Source of the DNA: Mycteria americana
Taxonomy: Eukaryota > Chordata > Aves > Ciconiiformes > Ciconiidae
DNA: 64,000 bases
NCBI RefSeq assembly: GCF_035582795.1
Contig: NC_134365.1
Location: 75,125,635-75,189,634 of the forward strand
Direction of reading: 5' to 3'
How positions within the stretch are numbered: position 1 is the stretch's first letter; each line of letters begins with the position of its first letter. Shown piece after piece: positions 25,401-38,602 of this stretch. A program made the position numbers and the translations under genes. Below the pieces are notes generated by a model. That model saw nothing but the letters and a program-made list of their open reading frames with translations. It was not told the DNA's origin and made no database searches.

Positions 25401-27469
25401 AGAAGAATTGTTTCAGTGAGCTCTAATTAAAAACTGGCTAACTCACAGATCTCAAAAAATAGTTGTGAGTGGTGAATTATTACTGTGCGTCAGATATATG
25501 GTGAAAGGGATCAGTTCACAGCCCAGCGCAATTTAATATTACCACTTGTGATCCTCAAATGAATATAAAAACACTTTTGACAAATTTCTAGGTAATAAGG
25601 AGTTGGGCAGAGTGGCCAGGGCCATCGTAATGTGATGGGGATCCCCTTGGGAGACTGGTGACTCAAACATGAAGCGTTTCAAATCAGGAAAATCTAGACC
25701 CTGCCCCCACCAACAAAGATGCTGACTCTGCTGCTTGATGGCAACTCTGCCTTGGCAGGAAGGGATCAATGATTTTTAATCGATAAATAACTAAGCAGTA
25801 AATGAAAGCAGGGGAGAAACAAGTAGGATACCGAGAGGGGACCAATAGTGGAATATGGTGTCCTCCTCTGGTATCAGCAGTGTAAAACTGTAAGCATGGA
25901 AAAGTGCGATGAGGAAAGTATTTATAAGCTGAGTTAGTTTGCTTCATTGTTTTGCCTGTCAAAGAAGACTGAAAGATGGCAGGGGGAAAATGAGGTTAAA
26001 AGGTGACTTTTTTTTTAAGCAGAGAGTTATAAAAAGGAATTTAAGGCAGGGAAATTCAGAGGAAGAATGAAGCAACTCTTTCTACTGGTGAGTCTGACTG
26101 ACCATAGGAATATGGTACCTGTCAAAGCAGCGAACTCATCATGCCAGGCTCTCTTTAAATCAAGATTGACTGGTTTACTGAAGGCACAAGTTATTTTGGT
26201 TCAGCCTAGCAGTAGGAGGAAAAAAATTATATGACCTGAATTACAGAAAAGATCAGAGTAAGTGTTCTATTAATATCCACTACATTTAAAATCCATGTGA
26301 ACCTACACATTAATTATTTGCATGTAGTAGACAATCTGAAGATAGCCAGGAATTGTCAGTGAATCTTAAATTATTCTGAAAGTCATGAATTTATCATCAA
26401 CGTTGTCAACAGTTGTTGAAGGTAGATGTTTGGATTTAAAATACTGTCCTGGACATCATTTCACAAAAGCGATTCCAGCTTTCAAAATTTTGTTACTAAC
26501 TCTAATGAGACTGAGTTTTTAACCTTCATTTTAGGGGGAGGAAGAAGAGAGCCGATCTAAAATCACTGCCCTGATGGCAGGGGGACTCATGCAGATGCAA
26601 GAGAGATACCTGCTTTCCTTCCCGATTCAAAGCTTCATTGGTGCTTCATACTTTGCCCAAGATCTCAGGAAATTTTCAGTGAACAGAACATAATTGTAGA
26701 AACATTTCAGTCTCAGCGAGCACTGTTTGCTCAGGGAAAAAAAAAGACGTATTTGAAAAGCTTGATCAATTTAATATCTGAGTTTAATTCCTGTTCATGC
26801 TACAAAACTCATTGCGTGAAGCTAGGTTTGTAATTTATATTTCTATTATGTTCTTCTCTACTTGTAAAATGGGAATATGACCTTCTACCTTTACTTCTAT
26901 TGTAAGGTCCTTGGGCAGAAGACTGTCTCTTTCCCTGTGTGTGTATATTTACACACAAAGTAAAAAGCAAAACAGCTTTAGGTGTCTAAGCTCATTTGTA
27001 GCATAGATAATGTTTGTTCTTCTACTGCTCTATTTAAAAAATATAGTCAACAGTTAGGAAGTGCAACTCAGAGATATTATCTGCCATCCATGACTTGAAT
27101 ATTATATATTTAAATAAAATATTGAATTATTTGAAGGAATGGAATTATTTCATGCCATGTGTTTCTTTGCAGAACAATATGACAGTAAGATAACATTTTG
27201 CAATTTCAGATCATTTCCCATGGCAAGGAAATTATATTTGCCAGCCAGCTGGTTTTTTTGCTCCATTTAATGTACACATGATACATACTGGTTAGGACTG
27301 ATGTTTTTAGAAGAACATTGTTCACAACGAAGTCTAATAACAGATACAATGATAGAAAATAATGTATCAGCTTCTGGTTATTTTCAGCTCTCAAAATCTA
27401 ATCATGCTTTTCAGTTTTAGAAGTCTTTGTTTTGCTTCTAGAGTAGTGGCTTTTAATGAATTTAATTAA
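22491..27469. other. Non-coding flank
   Basis: No gene was recognised. It includes a TATAAAG (22790-22796) of unknown relevance, an open segment ending in a consensus donor at 23860 (23701-23860), and a nested inverted repeat (25232-25322). The rest is A+T-rich unique-looking DNA. Confidence 0.7.
25232..25322. repeat. Nested inverted repeats, possible small MITE-like unit
   Basis: Outer 11-base arms AAAGTCAAAAC (25232-25242) and GTTTTGACTTT (25312-25322) are exact reverse complements. Between them lies a second perfect hairpin with 11-base arms (25254-25264 and 25268-25278) around AAA. No clear target-site duplication is visible at the borders, so transposon origin is unproven. Confidence 0.75.
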
Positions 27470-27700
27470 TTACGTGTTCTAATACATGTAATAATTCATG
27501 TAATAATATATAATACAATTATAATAGTCATAGATATAATGTAGCACACAGAATAATATATATTCTATGCTATATATATTAATAGGTTTGATAATATTTA
27601 GTATACTTATAGGTATATTAAGTTTACATTGTTTGCATGAATTTTGTGTGTTATATTTGTTATACGGAATTATATATAAAGAAAAGGATTTGCTTGTTTT
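27470..27700. repeat. Very AT-rich low-complexity stretch
   Basis: Repeated TAATA, ATGTAATAAT and TATATA words dominate from about 27470 to 27690. The open frames over it (27479-27919 minus, 27567-27944 plus) owe their length to this composition and are not supported as genes. Confidence 0.8.
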
Positions 27701-29040
27701 AATTGTGACAGTAGTAGCTGTTTGTATCTCTGACACAGGGGACTCCGGCCATTTTTTATCAGAATCTTGGACAAACCTAGGATTTTGGCAATCTAAATAC
27801 ACACAATACAGCAGGAAGAGAGAAACAGAGAAAACAAAATTGGCCCAGATCAGGTTAGTTAACAGGTTCATATCAGAGCAAGGTATTAAACTGAATCGGT
27901 TGCTCAGACAGTTACACATTCCTGCTAGTGAACCCAGCTGTTAATATGTATATTTGTTCACAGACCAAAGGAAGATCTAAAGGAGCAGTAATACCCTATT
28001 TGGTCCAGCATTATGAAACATAACATAGCAACAATAACATTACTCAGTGGCAAAGTTTAAAATATCACTTATTTTTGCCACTCAAAGTAATTCTCCACCT
28101 GCAATATCCTTCCACAAGCATGTACTTCTCAAGTGAAGCAGCCATAAATCAGGATACCAAATGACACGACTTACAAAACCTTGGCATGAAGAAGTGATCT
28201 CAGTAGCCTCCATCTCACCAGTTCATTGATGCAATCCATATATTATTTCTTATAAGCTGAATTTCTCAGCCATCTCCTCCTGCCAGTTTTCTCTGGCCTC
28301 CCTTGTTGAGAACCAGGTTATACAAAGTAAGAGGTAATACTTACAGCTCTCTCACTGCACACACACACCCCGGAACAGGTATTAACCAGCAACTTATCAC
28401 AATCTCAGTCTTTCTGCTTCACAACCCATAAAGCCAGCTGCAGCACGTTTTGCTAATCTTAGCCATAGCAAATAGGCTAGGAGGAATTCTGCAATGCTAC
28501 CCTGCACCTCAAGCTAAAACCAGCTAAACATTGAGAGAAACCCTTTTATCCCAAATATTCTTGTTTTATTTGAAGTGACCTATGAGGTTACTTTTTGCCT
28601 TTCTATTTCCTCCTCAAACTTTTGCATAATCAGCTGAGCTAGGTAAAGGTTGGGTACAGATGTTCAGATTCATGTTAGCACAACATAAAGAGCAGCAGTT
28701 GAGTTTTATTCAAAGAGTAGTTCTGGGACTACATGTGCTCTCACACTGGAGAATTATCTCCTGCATGCATTTCTATTTTTTCCTCTCAATTTTTTGGCCT
28801 AGAGAATCATAACCAGTTGAAATGAACCCTACATCTAATGAATAAATACACTTCCAAAACATGAAGCTCAGAACTTGCAAGTAGACCTGGTTTTGGGACA
28901 CTGTAGCAAGCTGCCCTGAAGACTGCTGGATCTCCAATTAGACACTCAAACAAAAATATCCAAATTCACTACTGCTTTTGATAATATATGCCAGAGAAAC
29001 AATAAAGTAAATTAACTTAACTATGACACCTTCATAACGA

Positions 29041-29400
29041 GGTCTCCATTTTTTTCTTTGTCCATTTTTTCTTTTCAAACACTATTTGCAGCAAACCTCT
29101 GATTTTTTCTCGCCACTCTGTTCAACATCTTCTCCTTCTCACCTTGGGAGCTCCCTTTATTTCATATCCCCATTTTTTAGCCCTCCGCTGTCCTCCCATG
29201 TCAGTACACCTTTTCATTAATCACTCTTTTTACCATTCTCTTTTCCCGTAATCCTTTCCTTATCTTTCTCCTCCATGGGGCTAGCTCCTCCTCCTCTTCT
29301 CATCAGAGAGGCACATTCTTCTTTCTGATCCCTGCAAATGAAGAGCCCTTCTTTTACTCTTCTCCCCATATACCACTACCTTAGACAACTCCTCTGTTTT
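29041..29400. repeat. Pyrimidine-rich tract (about 360 bases)
   Basis: The plus strand is dominated by T and C words such as TTTTTTCTTTG, CTTCTCC and CTCCTCCTCCTC, with only a few G per 60-base line. The complementary strand is thus purine-rich. It is not a simple repeat of a single unit. Confidence 0.8.
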
Positions 29401-30349
29401 AACCACAAACATTAGTATTCACATAGGTTAAGTTTAGGATAAAACATTTTCTCAGTCTAGTGCATAAGATACAGAAAATACTTTTTCATTGTTGTACAGT
29501 ATTATTAGATACAATTTGATTAGTTTTGTTTGTTTTAACCTGCTTCTGAAATCTTGGTACTAATCAGCATCTGTAGTGAGAGACTGCACTGTTTGGGCCA
29601 GAGTTACGAGTAGTCATGTATCTCTAGCACATGCAACAGGGAAAAGGTTTTGTTTTGTGTGAAGCTCTGCCAGTCTGACACCTGCATGACAACTTAATTC
29701 ACCCACCTCTGCAAGTTAGCCAGCTCCACTTTATATAGAGGGAGTATGAATGAGCTGCAAGACAGTTTGGTGCAGGTAAAACATCACCACTGACTAGTTA
29801 CCGCAATTGCTAAATCTGGACAAGTGCGCCGCGACAGTCAGGAACCTGACGCTCCTTCTCTAGCTTTTAGACGCATCCAGTTGCACAATCCAAAGGAGTA
29901 AAGACTAGCCAGTAGATCGCTAGTCATCATTTTTCCAAGCTGAAAATAAGTTTTACCTTAAAAGCTTAACTGAATTTTATAACAAGAGTCAGAGGAAGCC
30001 CAGTGAGTCCATCTTAAGAGGCCCGATCAACATCGTAGCTTGGAGCAACTCAAGTTCGGTAGGTGAGATCCATTTCAGTCCCCACTAACACTCACAAGAG
30101 CTCTCACAGTGTTACCACAGGCCAGAGAAGAGTGAGGCAGCAGCTGCTCACAAGCTGAAGCTTCAGACCAACTTTCAGAGAGCATCTTAAGTATTTAAAA
30201 GGTCAAATAAATTAGTTTTTTGGTCTCACTCTCTCCACGGTCTTTTCTTGTTGTTATTTTACTGATAAAATCTGGGGAAAATATGCTGCTGTTTTTATAG
30301 TGCAACACGATTAGCAAACCCCCACTTTAGAGAAGTGTAGGTTGTAGCA

Positions 30350-30490
30350 CGCATGACTAACGATTAATGATGCTCATTAAAAAATGAAGTTCTGATGAAA
30401 TTCATTAATGCTTGGCTTGAGTCTTGCTAACAGTTATGCAACATTAAGAGCAAGGCAATTACAGATCTTGGCTGCAACTCATTGAGAGAT
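30350..30490. promoter_or_regulatory. Possible conserved non-coding element
   Basis: Several ATTAAT-type cores are packed together: CGATTAATGATG (30361-30372), CTCATTAA near 30374 and TTCATTAATGC near 30401, followed by GCAATTACAG near 30457. No open frame and no repeat. Regulatory role is inference from motif clustering only. Confidence 0.25.
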
Positions 30491-32974
30491 AAAAGAATAC
30501 CCTTTTTCCTGTTTAACTCAATCTATGACATGCTGTACTACAAAAATAAGCTGTCTTGAAAAGCTTCTTCAACAATGAGACACAGTCTGCAGCTCCATTG
30601 CCACCTGCGGGTAAGTGCTGGAGTCTATCATGCCGCTCCGTTTCACAGGGCACAGGGAAATAAAGGTATCGACAGGAAATAACGACAATAAAGTAAGAGC
30701 CATGCTTCTGACTCGCCCCCTCCAGTCATTTGAAGTAGACACCATCTTTAGCCTCTCAGGTAACTGCAAAAGTTTGCACGATTTTATGTATTGCTCCTTT
30801 CACACTCCTAAAAATGTAAAAACCAGACAAGCAGCTTTATTCTAAGTAGCATGGCAAGAGACCAGAATGAGGATGAACTGCAGATTAATTGTAAGGAATA
30901 TTAACAGGGGATGGGAAGGAAACAAGTCATGGTTAGCAGCTTAAGTCTGGAGTCTGAAGGAAGGCTTCCAAAAGAGTATGCAACAAGAGGTTCGCACTCC
31001 TGTCTCAAAGCCAGTTCCTGATGAAAGAAATGTTTTTGTCCCTACATGTCAGCAATAAAAGCACACTGTGGGGCTTAAAAAAAGCCTTCTCTACCTGTTC
31101 TGTAGCAAGCGCAGATTCTGAAAGGGCACCATCAGCAGCGCACACCCATGGATGTGCATAAAACAGATGCCAGCGCGCTCTCGCACAGCTTGCCTCTGCA
31201 ACACTAATGGGAGTAAAGCCTTCTATTGAATATATCTATTAACCTATAAACCTATATACATTCTATATAACGCACATCAGCTTTCTGTTGTTATTAAGGG
31301 TAAATGTGCTATTTTGAATTCACTCACGCAAACTCCTCGGAATGCACGTTTTATATAGTTGACATTTAAATACATTACGTATTGAAGTCCACTACACATG
31401 GCATTGTTTTCCCTCCTATCTTATGCCTGTAGCTTGCTCTTTATCCTGAGGAAAATAACTAACCTATTCAGGACCATATTTTCTGGGGTGGCCTCAAAAA
31501 AACTCTTTATTACTTCCTACTGACAACTTCTAGCTCAGTAAGAGCTTGCTCTGCATTTTCTGGCCAAGTTGTGAATGAAAGATTTTTACATGTGGAAGAA
31601 AAGAAAGATTCCATGTTACAATGGATTAGTTCATCAGCACAGGAGATCTCCTTTTCACTGCGATTACAACAGTGAACAAAGACTAGCCACAACTTGGCCC
31701 TGGGGAAAGTTTTGAGGATATGGGCAGTAGATGCCAGAGAAACACCAGCTCTTGGCTCTAGGCAGCAATTCACTAGGGACAAGTAACCCTAGATATCCAG
31801 TCAGTGTCTGAGTATTTTCTGTTCAACTGGAAAACAATTCTTCAACTCACCCACATTCCTTAGTGGTAGTACTTCAGCAGCAAAAAGCCCAGTGGAAATA
31901 GGCCATGCGTTTAGGTCAATGAGAGCCAGCGATGCTTGGAGCATTTCTGAATCTTGGGTCACAGAAATTGTGCATATAGAGTATTACCTGTGTGATGGTT
32001 ACGCTTCCAGAAAACAGAGTTAAAAGGTGGAGGCCTTGCAAATTAAGAAGGAATTTTTATATATAAAAACCTATTTAAGCAAAGACGCATGGGGCTCAAG
32101 TCTCCAGTCTCCTGCAACACTTTTTCTTAGCCCAAAGATTAACCTACTTTTGCACTCAGCAGAACTTTTTTTAAGGTTTTGCTTTATTTGCTTGTTCTAT
32201 CTGTCCCTTACTACATATACACAAACTCTGGTAACTCCTTAATCAAGCTCACTACAAACAAGACCAAATTTTGTGTTTGGTGTATGCAGGAAAGGCCCAT
32301 TTTCAGCGACAAGGATGGCAGGTACATAATGGAGTGCAGACTCTGGCCCAAGGAACGTTTTCCTCAATAAATTCACTGCAGGCAACTGCAGAGGGTAACT
32401 CAAGCCCAAGTAAAACCTGTATCTTGGCGAAATCATTCTCTTTAAGGTGCGCAACCAAGACGGAGGAAGCAGAGTTTTGTTGATATACATAGCATCCCAG
32501 TTAACCTCCAAGCAAGCATCTAACATGCCACTAGCACTGGATACACAGCCTTTCTTCAGCGTCATGGATCAGCCTGTGAAATGGGTCCCACATCGTTAAC
32601 ACAGCCCTTACTGCACATAAATTAAACTTCAGAGCAGCCCAAACTTTGCAAGTTTTCCTCCACTTCCTCAATGGTAGTAACTTCTACTGACAGCCATGTT
32701 CCACCTAATTCCTGCCTCCCAGCTGTGAAATTTTAGTGGTCCATGACCAAGCCTATTTAATATGCAAAACTGTTAAAAGAGTTAGCTTTGTGCAAGCCAA
32801 ATACTGCCTCCAAGTATTTATTTTTAGCTGGGCTGTTAATCCCAGAAAGAGGTATGCATTTTAATACAAGTCAAAAGCCTTTAAGAACTCTTAAGTATTC
32901 CCTACCAAGTGCTTTCAAACCTGGGGAAAGCAAAATCATCACGATATATGCCAGCAGTGCAGTTAGAAACAAAC

Positions 32975-32980
32975 TTTATT
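32975..32980 (-). terminator. Candidate distal poly(A) signal AATAAA for ETNK1
   Basis: On the minus strand the hexamer AATAAA is followed directly by a GT-rich stretch (GTTTGTTTC), as expected for a cleavage/polyadenylation site. UGUA occurs about 20 bases upstream as part of UGUAAAUA (32996-33003), a Pumilio-type element. It is the lowest-coordinate hexamer with good context that I noticed. The others listed under the 3' UTR could be used instead. Confidence 0.35.
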
Positions 32981-35900
32981 GTTGCAGTTTGAAATTATTT
33001 ACACAATATAAATCTCTTTGAAAGGTACATTACTTCATTTAATCAGTGGTAGAAGGCCTTATAATAGCTTCAATAACATTTAGTTCAAAAGAAATACAGT
33101 TCACTCCAATGGATAAATGATGCATCTAAACTCCACAACATACAAGAAGGGTCATGGGGACTTTTTGGGGGATGACAGTGCTGGAAGATGACAAAGGCTT
33201 ATTTGTAAGTTGAGCTTACTTTATTCACAGGACATAAATGGACTCATGTTTTAAAAGAACACTGAAAAATATGCAGTAACAAAAAATGCCACAAAATGGA
33301 ATATATCCCTAATATGCTATGGCCCTGTTTATGCAAATATTTAAAGAGTTTTAGATAGCTGGATTAAGAGGCTTAAGACAGAACCAATGAATCTAACTAA
33401 GTCATATTTAAGAAAGATTGGATACATTCTCAGTGCTGAGACTATTCAAAGCACTTGTGTACAAAGCAGCGTTATTAACTACCACAGACTGCATCTGAGA
33501 TACAAAATGTTAAAAGGAACATTTCTACAAAAAAAAAAATTCTTACACACTGAAGACTTGACACCTACCATTTTTTGATAACACTTAATTACTACTACCA
33601 AAAGCTTAGAAACATATACTTTTTTCCAGTTCACGCTGCATTTTATGGCATAGTATACAACATTTTTCATGTTTCTCTTCCATGGTCTCTTTCATCTGGT
33701 GTTTTGCATGGATCTCTATGTGGGGAAAAAAACCACACTTAACAGAAAAAACGCAGTTGCAATACCACTAAAATAGGCTGGTGCAGTACCTGAAGTTTTT
33801 TCAACATTTATTTTCCAAGTTTGTTAGATTTCAAGTAACTTGTTTGCTTTCTAAATGTTCACACAACTTTTAATTTCCACCACGTTTTCTCTGTGTCATC
33901 TCTCTATAAGCATCAAATCAAACGTATCTGGGAAGTCCATGAATTAAGAGTTCCACACCATAGGGAACCTGAGATAGCAGCTCAACAATTTTAGAAGGCT
34001 ACAGAAACAGTTAATGTAAAGTCTTGAACCAGAAGTCTGGTAATCTGGCAAAGTCTGGCCAGCTATTCTAAGATCATAATGGGCTTCAGGGCCATTCCAG
34101 TCAGTTTTCTGACATTTCACAATAATAATAAAATCTTTTATTAAAGAATCTGGTGCAGACCACCACCTATACTATTAAATACACAGAAAAGCCCAACACA
34201 CACTTAATTGTTGTAAATAAATCACCTGCACAGGGTTGGGTTTTTTTTAGTAATCTTTTGGAATGTTTCTTCCCTCTCCCCCCAGGTTAACAGATTTCCT
34301 AATCCCAGGAATTTAATCTCTACAGATCAGAACAACTGGAAAAGTCACTTTAAAAAACAAACAATGCTTTTTCCAGTGTCTCACCACACCACTTAGATGG
34401 AGCACCTCCATAACTGGCACATGCAAACGTTTCGCACATTTTCCTTTCCACTCCAGCGGTCTACAAGCCACAAAGTTTGGTTTCTTCCAGTACATCCCAC
34501 CTGGATTTGTGTGGTTTCTCTCTCCTGAGAGCAGTTCTTAGAAGTTGTGTGCTTGGCTAACAGAACACCTACCTTGCACAAGACCAAAGGTCATGGCTTT
34601 TCATATCTTTCACAATTAATGAAAACAATCAGCTTGCAGCCCACAGTAATAAAGAGGGGGAAAAAGAATCAGCTGCAAGACTGCTCAACAGCCACCTTGC
34701 ATTACCTCAAGGTTTGATCAAATGCTTTCTGTTCTGCTACTATAATTACAACCTGCCTGGTGTGGAAGAGATGATAGGAGACAGTAGCTAATTCCAGTAG
34801 TTTAGTAATCTAGCATACCTTAGAAGGCATCCAAGAACACAGTAAACAATACAAAAACATTAAAATGAATTAAGAATAGACAGACACCTCAAACACAACA
34901 GGTAAGATGTGGTCAACCTCCTCTGCAAACTACCAGAAAGACTACGCTAAGCAAGAGGTTATATTCCACTGGGTTATAGAACAAAGTTTTGTTTAATCAG
35001 AAAGTTACCCAAATCTGTTTTAAGATTTCTTTTGGTAGGAATAACAAAATATTTTTTTTAAGCTTTTGTTAGCTACCAAAGGCTTTAAAATATCTAAACT
35101 TCATTTTGAAACAAACTTCACCCTTTACAATTTGTTCTTGTCCTTAAACCATGCAAGTAAATAAGCATATCCAATACCTTGCTACATCAAAAGCTTAAGC
35201 TTGAGTTTCCATGTGAATGATTTCCTTATATTTACTGAGACCATCCCTCCTCTTGACTAATATTTCTTTGATAAACTCACTTCCCAGGATCCTAGTAACT
35301 TGAACTGTCAACATTGATAAGCATGCATACCTTTCATCCGGTGAGGGTAAAGCTGACAGGATGTACAAACTGTATCAAGATCAATTTGTCAGATGGACAA
35401 TGAGATCTGCACACCAGTATTTTCCAGCAGTTACTAAACACAGCAGTGACAAGAATAAACTAACAGCTTGAAGGACACTATGGAGTTCAAAACAGACAGT
35501 GAAAGACAACAGCAATGAAATATAGTTGGGCATTTGGGGAAAACTATGCTTCATTATGTCTACACTTCCAAGATTAAAGGCCTCTTCAGAAAGGGACTTC
35601 CTACACAAAAAAAAATTTCTGGTAAGAAGTCATTACTGAAAATAAAACACGATTTTAGTCAAAAAGGAAATAGTGATGATTAAGTATGGAAAGAAACCTT
35701 TTTATATTCTTGTCTCCCCTCATGAAGTAGGGTTGTGGACACAGGGAGGAGGTGGAGGGAATGGAACAGAGGGAAAATACCTCAGGTAAGTTTCAAATAC
35801 TCTAAAGGGCTACCAATAGTTCTAGTGCTGAGCAAAATGACCAGCAGAACTATTTTAGTGATTTGGGCATTTATTGTAAGTATTTACAAGTTAGCAACTA

Positions 35901-38296
35901 GTCCTATTATAAGGCTATATCCACCAAAACCATGTAAGTTGGGGGACCTCTACCACAACTCACTCAATTGCTGTCACCACAGGAGCGCACGCTTTAAGAG
36001 TACTTCAATTCAACATGTTTATGTTTAGAAGTCACCAGCATTCAAGAATGTATAGGAAATTTTTGGAAGTTTAAGTAAACAATTTTAACAGCCTTCCCTA
36101 TAGCACAGGTACTACATGTATCTCTGACACATAGTTTGCCCTATTATTAGAATAGACTTTCTCCTCATCTTAGTACTGTATAAATTCCTTTATTCCCAGA
36201 ATCATTCCCAAGAGCAAGATGTCAAAAAAGCTAATGGGAAAAGAAACTGGATGCCCAAGGCTATAAATGGATACCTTAACATAAAACTATTATGCTCTGT
36301 TACAGGTCAAGTTAACAAAAGAAGTCCGCACACAGAGTTAGATTTCTTCTTTACATCAAAATTTCTACAAAATAGGAGAGAATACAATGCAATACACAAG
36401 TCCATAAATGCAAGATACAGTACAATTCACACTAATTTACAAATGGTTATTTACACTGTTGTATATACACACACAGTCAGACCTGGTTAATGCAAATTTG
36501 GTAAGTCCTTTTTAAATGCAAACCAAGAGATCTAAATGAAGGCATTTAAAGTTATGTGAGAAGAGACTAGTTATCATTTCAGAAATCTTTAATGCTTAGG
36601 TGACTGAAGAAACTAGGCATGGATTAGCCAGATCTGACCGCAGAAATGAGAAGAAAAAAATTCACACTATTCTGCTTTACAAAAGCAACCAGGCCACTAC
36701 GGTCTATTGACTTGATGCTATTTATGCAAGAATGCCATTACTAATAATCCTCTTTATATTTACAATATAGGTTTAACTACAGTAAGAATTATTAATTTTG
36801 GCATTCATGCCCTTAGCTTAACATAAAGGCAACAGAAGATCTTCTTGGCAAGTCACAGTCAAAACTACTCAAGGATGTTTCTAGAGCTCAGTCTTTTTTG
36901 TCCTCCTTCAAATATCTTAACATTGCTATTAAAGAGACTGACATAAATTAGTTGAAACAAGTACATGTTCTCTAGTTCGGTGCTCTAGTACCTAACTTAC
37001 ATTCAGAATGTCCTGTATTCACAGTTTCAAGCTACCTTATAATCTGCAATGCTATTGCAAGCTACTGCTTCAAACTTCACACATCTGTAGATATTCCTTA
37101 GCAAGCAAGAATATCCAAGTGCTACTGGCTGAAATGGATGTGGAACAAGGCTCAAGGTAACTGGCATTTCACTTTGGAAAATGTTTTACAGTATTCCCTC
37201 AGAACTTATCATGAATTGTTTTAACCTGCACTTGTCTTGAAAGAAAGCTGATGCAAAGCAGCATTTAAGTGTGTAAAATGAATTTCAACATGCAAAAATG
37301 AAAGCCTCTACCAGTACTGCAAAGTCAACCACTGTAACCTGTGAGAATCCTTGTGCTTCTTCAAAGTGGCTCAGGAAAAGCTTGCAGTATTTACTATCTG
37401 CTTCAAAGTGCTGTTACGGGACTCAGTGGAACTTCACTCCACAAGAATGAGATTGAGCTACACTCATTAAAAGCTTTGGTTCTGCAGAAGCAAGCTTCCA
37501 CTCCTACAGTTATTGCTACTTGAGCTATACAAACAAAAATACTACTGAAAAAAATTACACTAACTCCAAACTTAAATAGTACTGGTACCTGAAAAGGGAA
37601 TGTGGATTGCTAACCGTTGGGAAAGTTAGGATCTGTCAAGTGTTGGATTTCCCAAGAGCAAGTGAACTTCACAGCCTTTTTCAAATATTTCACAAATACA
37701 AAGCAACACTGCCAGAAATAAAGCTATCACTTGAAGAAAATAGTAATAAGTTCAAAAATCTTTATCTATCTTACTTCCAAGCAGATCTTGCTGAACTTAA
37801 AGGGACTACAAAGACAGCAGGGTATTATTCAACATATGTCAATAATGTTAACAGGGAGAAAGTACAGAAAATGAAACTCTTCAGTGCTTTCATGAGCTCT
37901 AGCAACATCCTTGATAACTGCTACAAAGGAAAATATAAATGTCTGTTTTAGCTATTTGTTTCTATTTAACTACCAAGAAAATTCGTCCAGTATAGTAGCC
38001 TCCAGTTAACAAATGCTAACGAAAATGGTTACCTAATTTCAAGTTACAAAAAATCCCAGTTCTCCCATTTGTATTAGGATTTTCAAGGTTTTGACTGAAA
38101 GAAATAAAAACAATTTCAAACATTCAGAGATGAATATATTCAGAGATAAATATAAAGAAGAGGAAAAAAATCCCAAACCTTGCTTTTGTAAAATAACAGA
38201 ATGCCATTCAAAATGGTCTTTCAAGGTGAAAGTTTTTCATTCACATCAATTGTCTTTGTCCTGAATCAATCCAAGCTTTTGTAAAGCACATATGTA

Positions 38297-38329
38297 TATA
38301 TATGTGTGTGTGTATACACACACACACAC
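38297..38329. repeat. TG/CA dinucleotide inverted microsatellite
   Basis: TATATATGTGTGTGTGTATA is followed immediately by a CA run of similar length and then CCCCCC. The TG and CA halves are complementary, so the tract can fold back on itself and is also of the Z-DNA-forming type. It lies in the proposed 3' UTR. Confidence 0.9.
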
Positions 38330-38587
38330 CCCCCAGTGTGCTATAAAGCAATTTTGAATAAATATCTTTGCTGGAGTCTGTACAACAGACTCCCCATAAT
38401 ATTTACTCTTCAGGTAAGTTTGCATTTGCACATGTATATGCACACACAGAGACTTTGTACATGTGGGCACTTATGTGACCAAAGTGCAAAGTTTTTCAGA
38501 GTATAATCAGAGTTGAGTACATGCCTGCCCAACTCCACACTGCATTGTTGGGTTTTATTTTTCTGTTGCAGGTTACTTCCCCTCCCG

Positions 38588-38602
38588 CCCCCCCCCCCCC
38601 CC
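38588..38602. repeat. Poly(C) run, 15 bases
   Basis: Fifteen consecutive C follow CTCCCG and precede CTTTCAG-like sequence. Read on the plus strand (antisense to ETNK1) the whole pyrimidine stretch ending TTTCAG at 38607 resembles a strong 3' splice acceptor. Confidence 0.95.

Larger units (their letters stand above)
27701..32959. other. Non-coding flank or possible ETNK1 readthrough zone
   Basis: No exon or recognised transposable element was seen. The plus strand becomes C-rich relative to G here, as in the ETNK1 gene body. A strongly pyrimidine-rich block lies at 29041-29400 and a homeodomain-motif cluster at about 30350-30490. Confidence 0.65.

Noticed and set aside
27479..27944. Frames of 146 and 125 codons on opposite strands
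   Set aside because: AT-rich low-complexity sequence; the translations are Tyr/Ile/Asn-rich and match nothing.
34256..34286. Plus-strand acceptor-like tract CTTCCCTCTCCCCCCAG
   Set aside because: Good pyrimidine tract but antisense to ETNK1, and no following open exon or donor could be paired with it.
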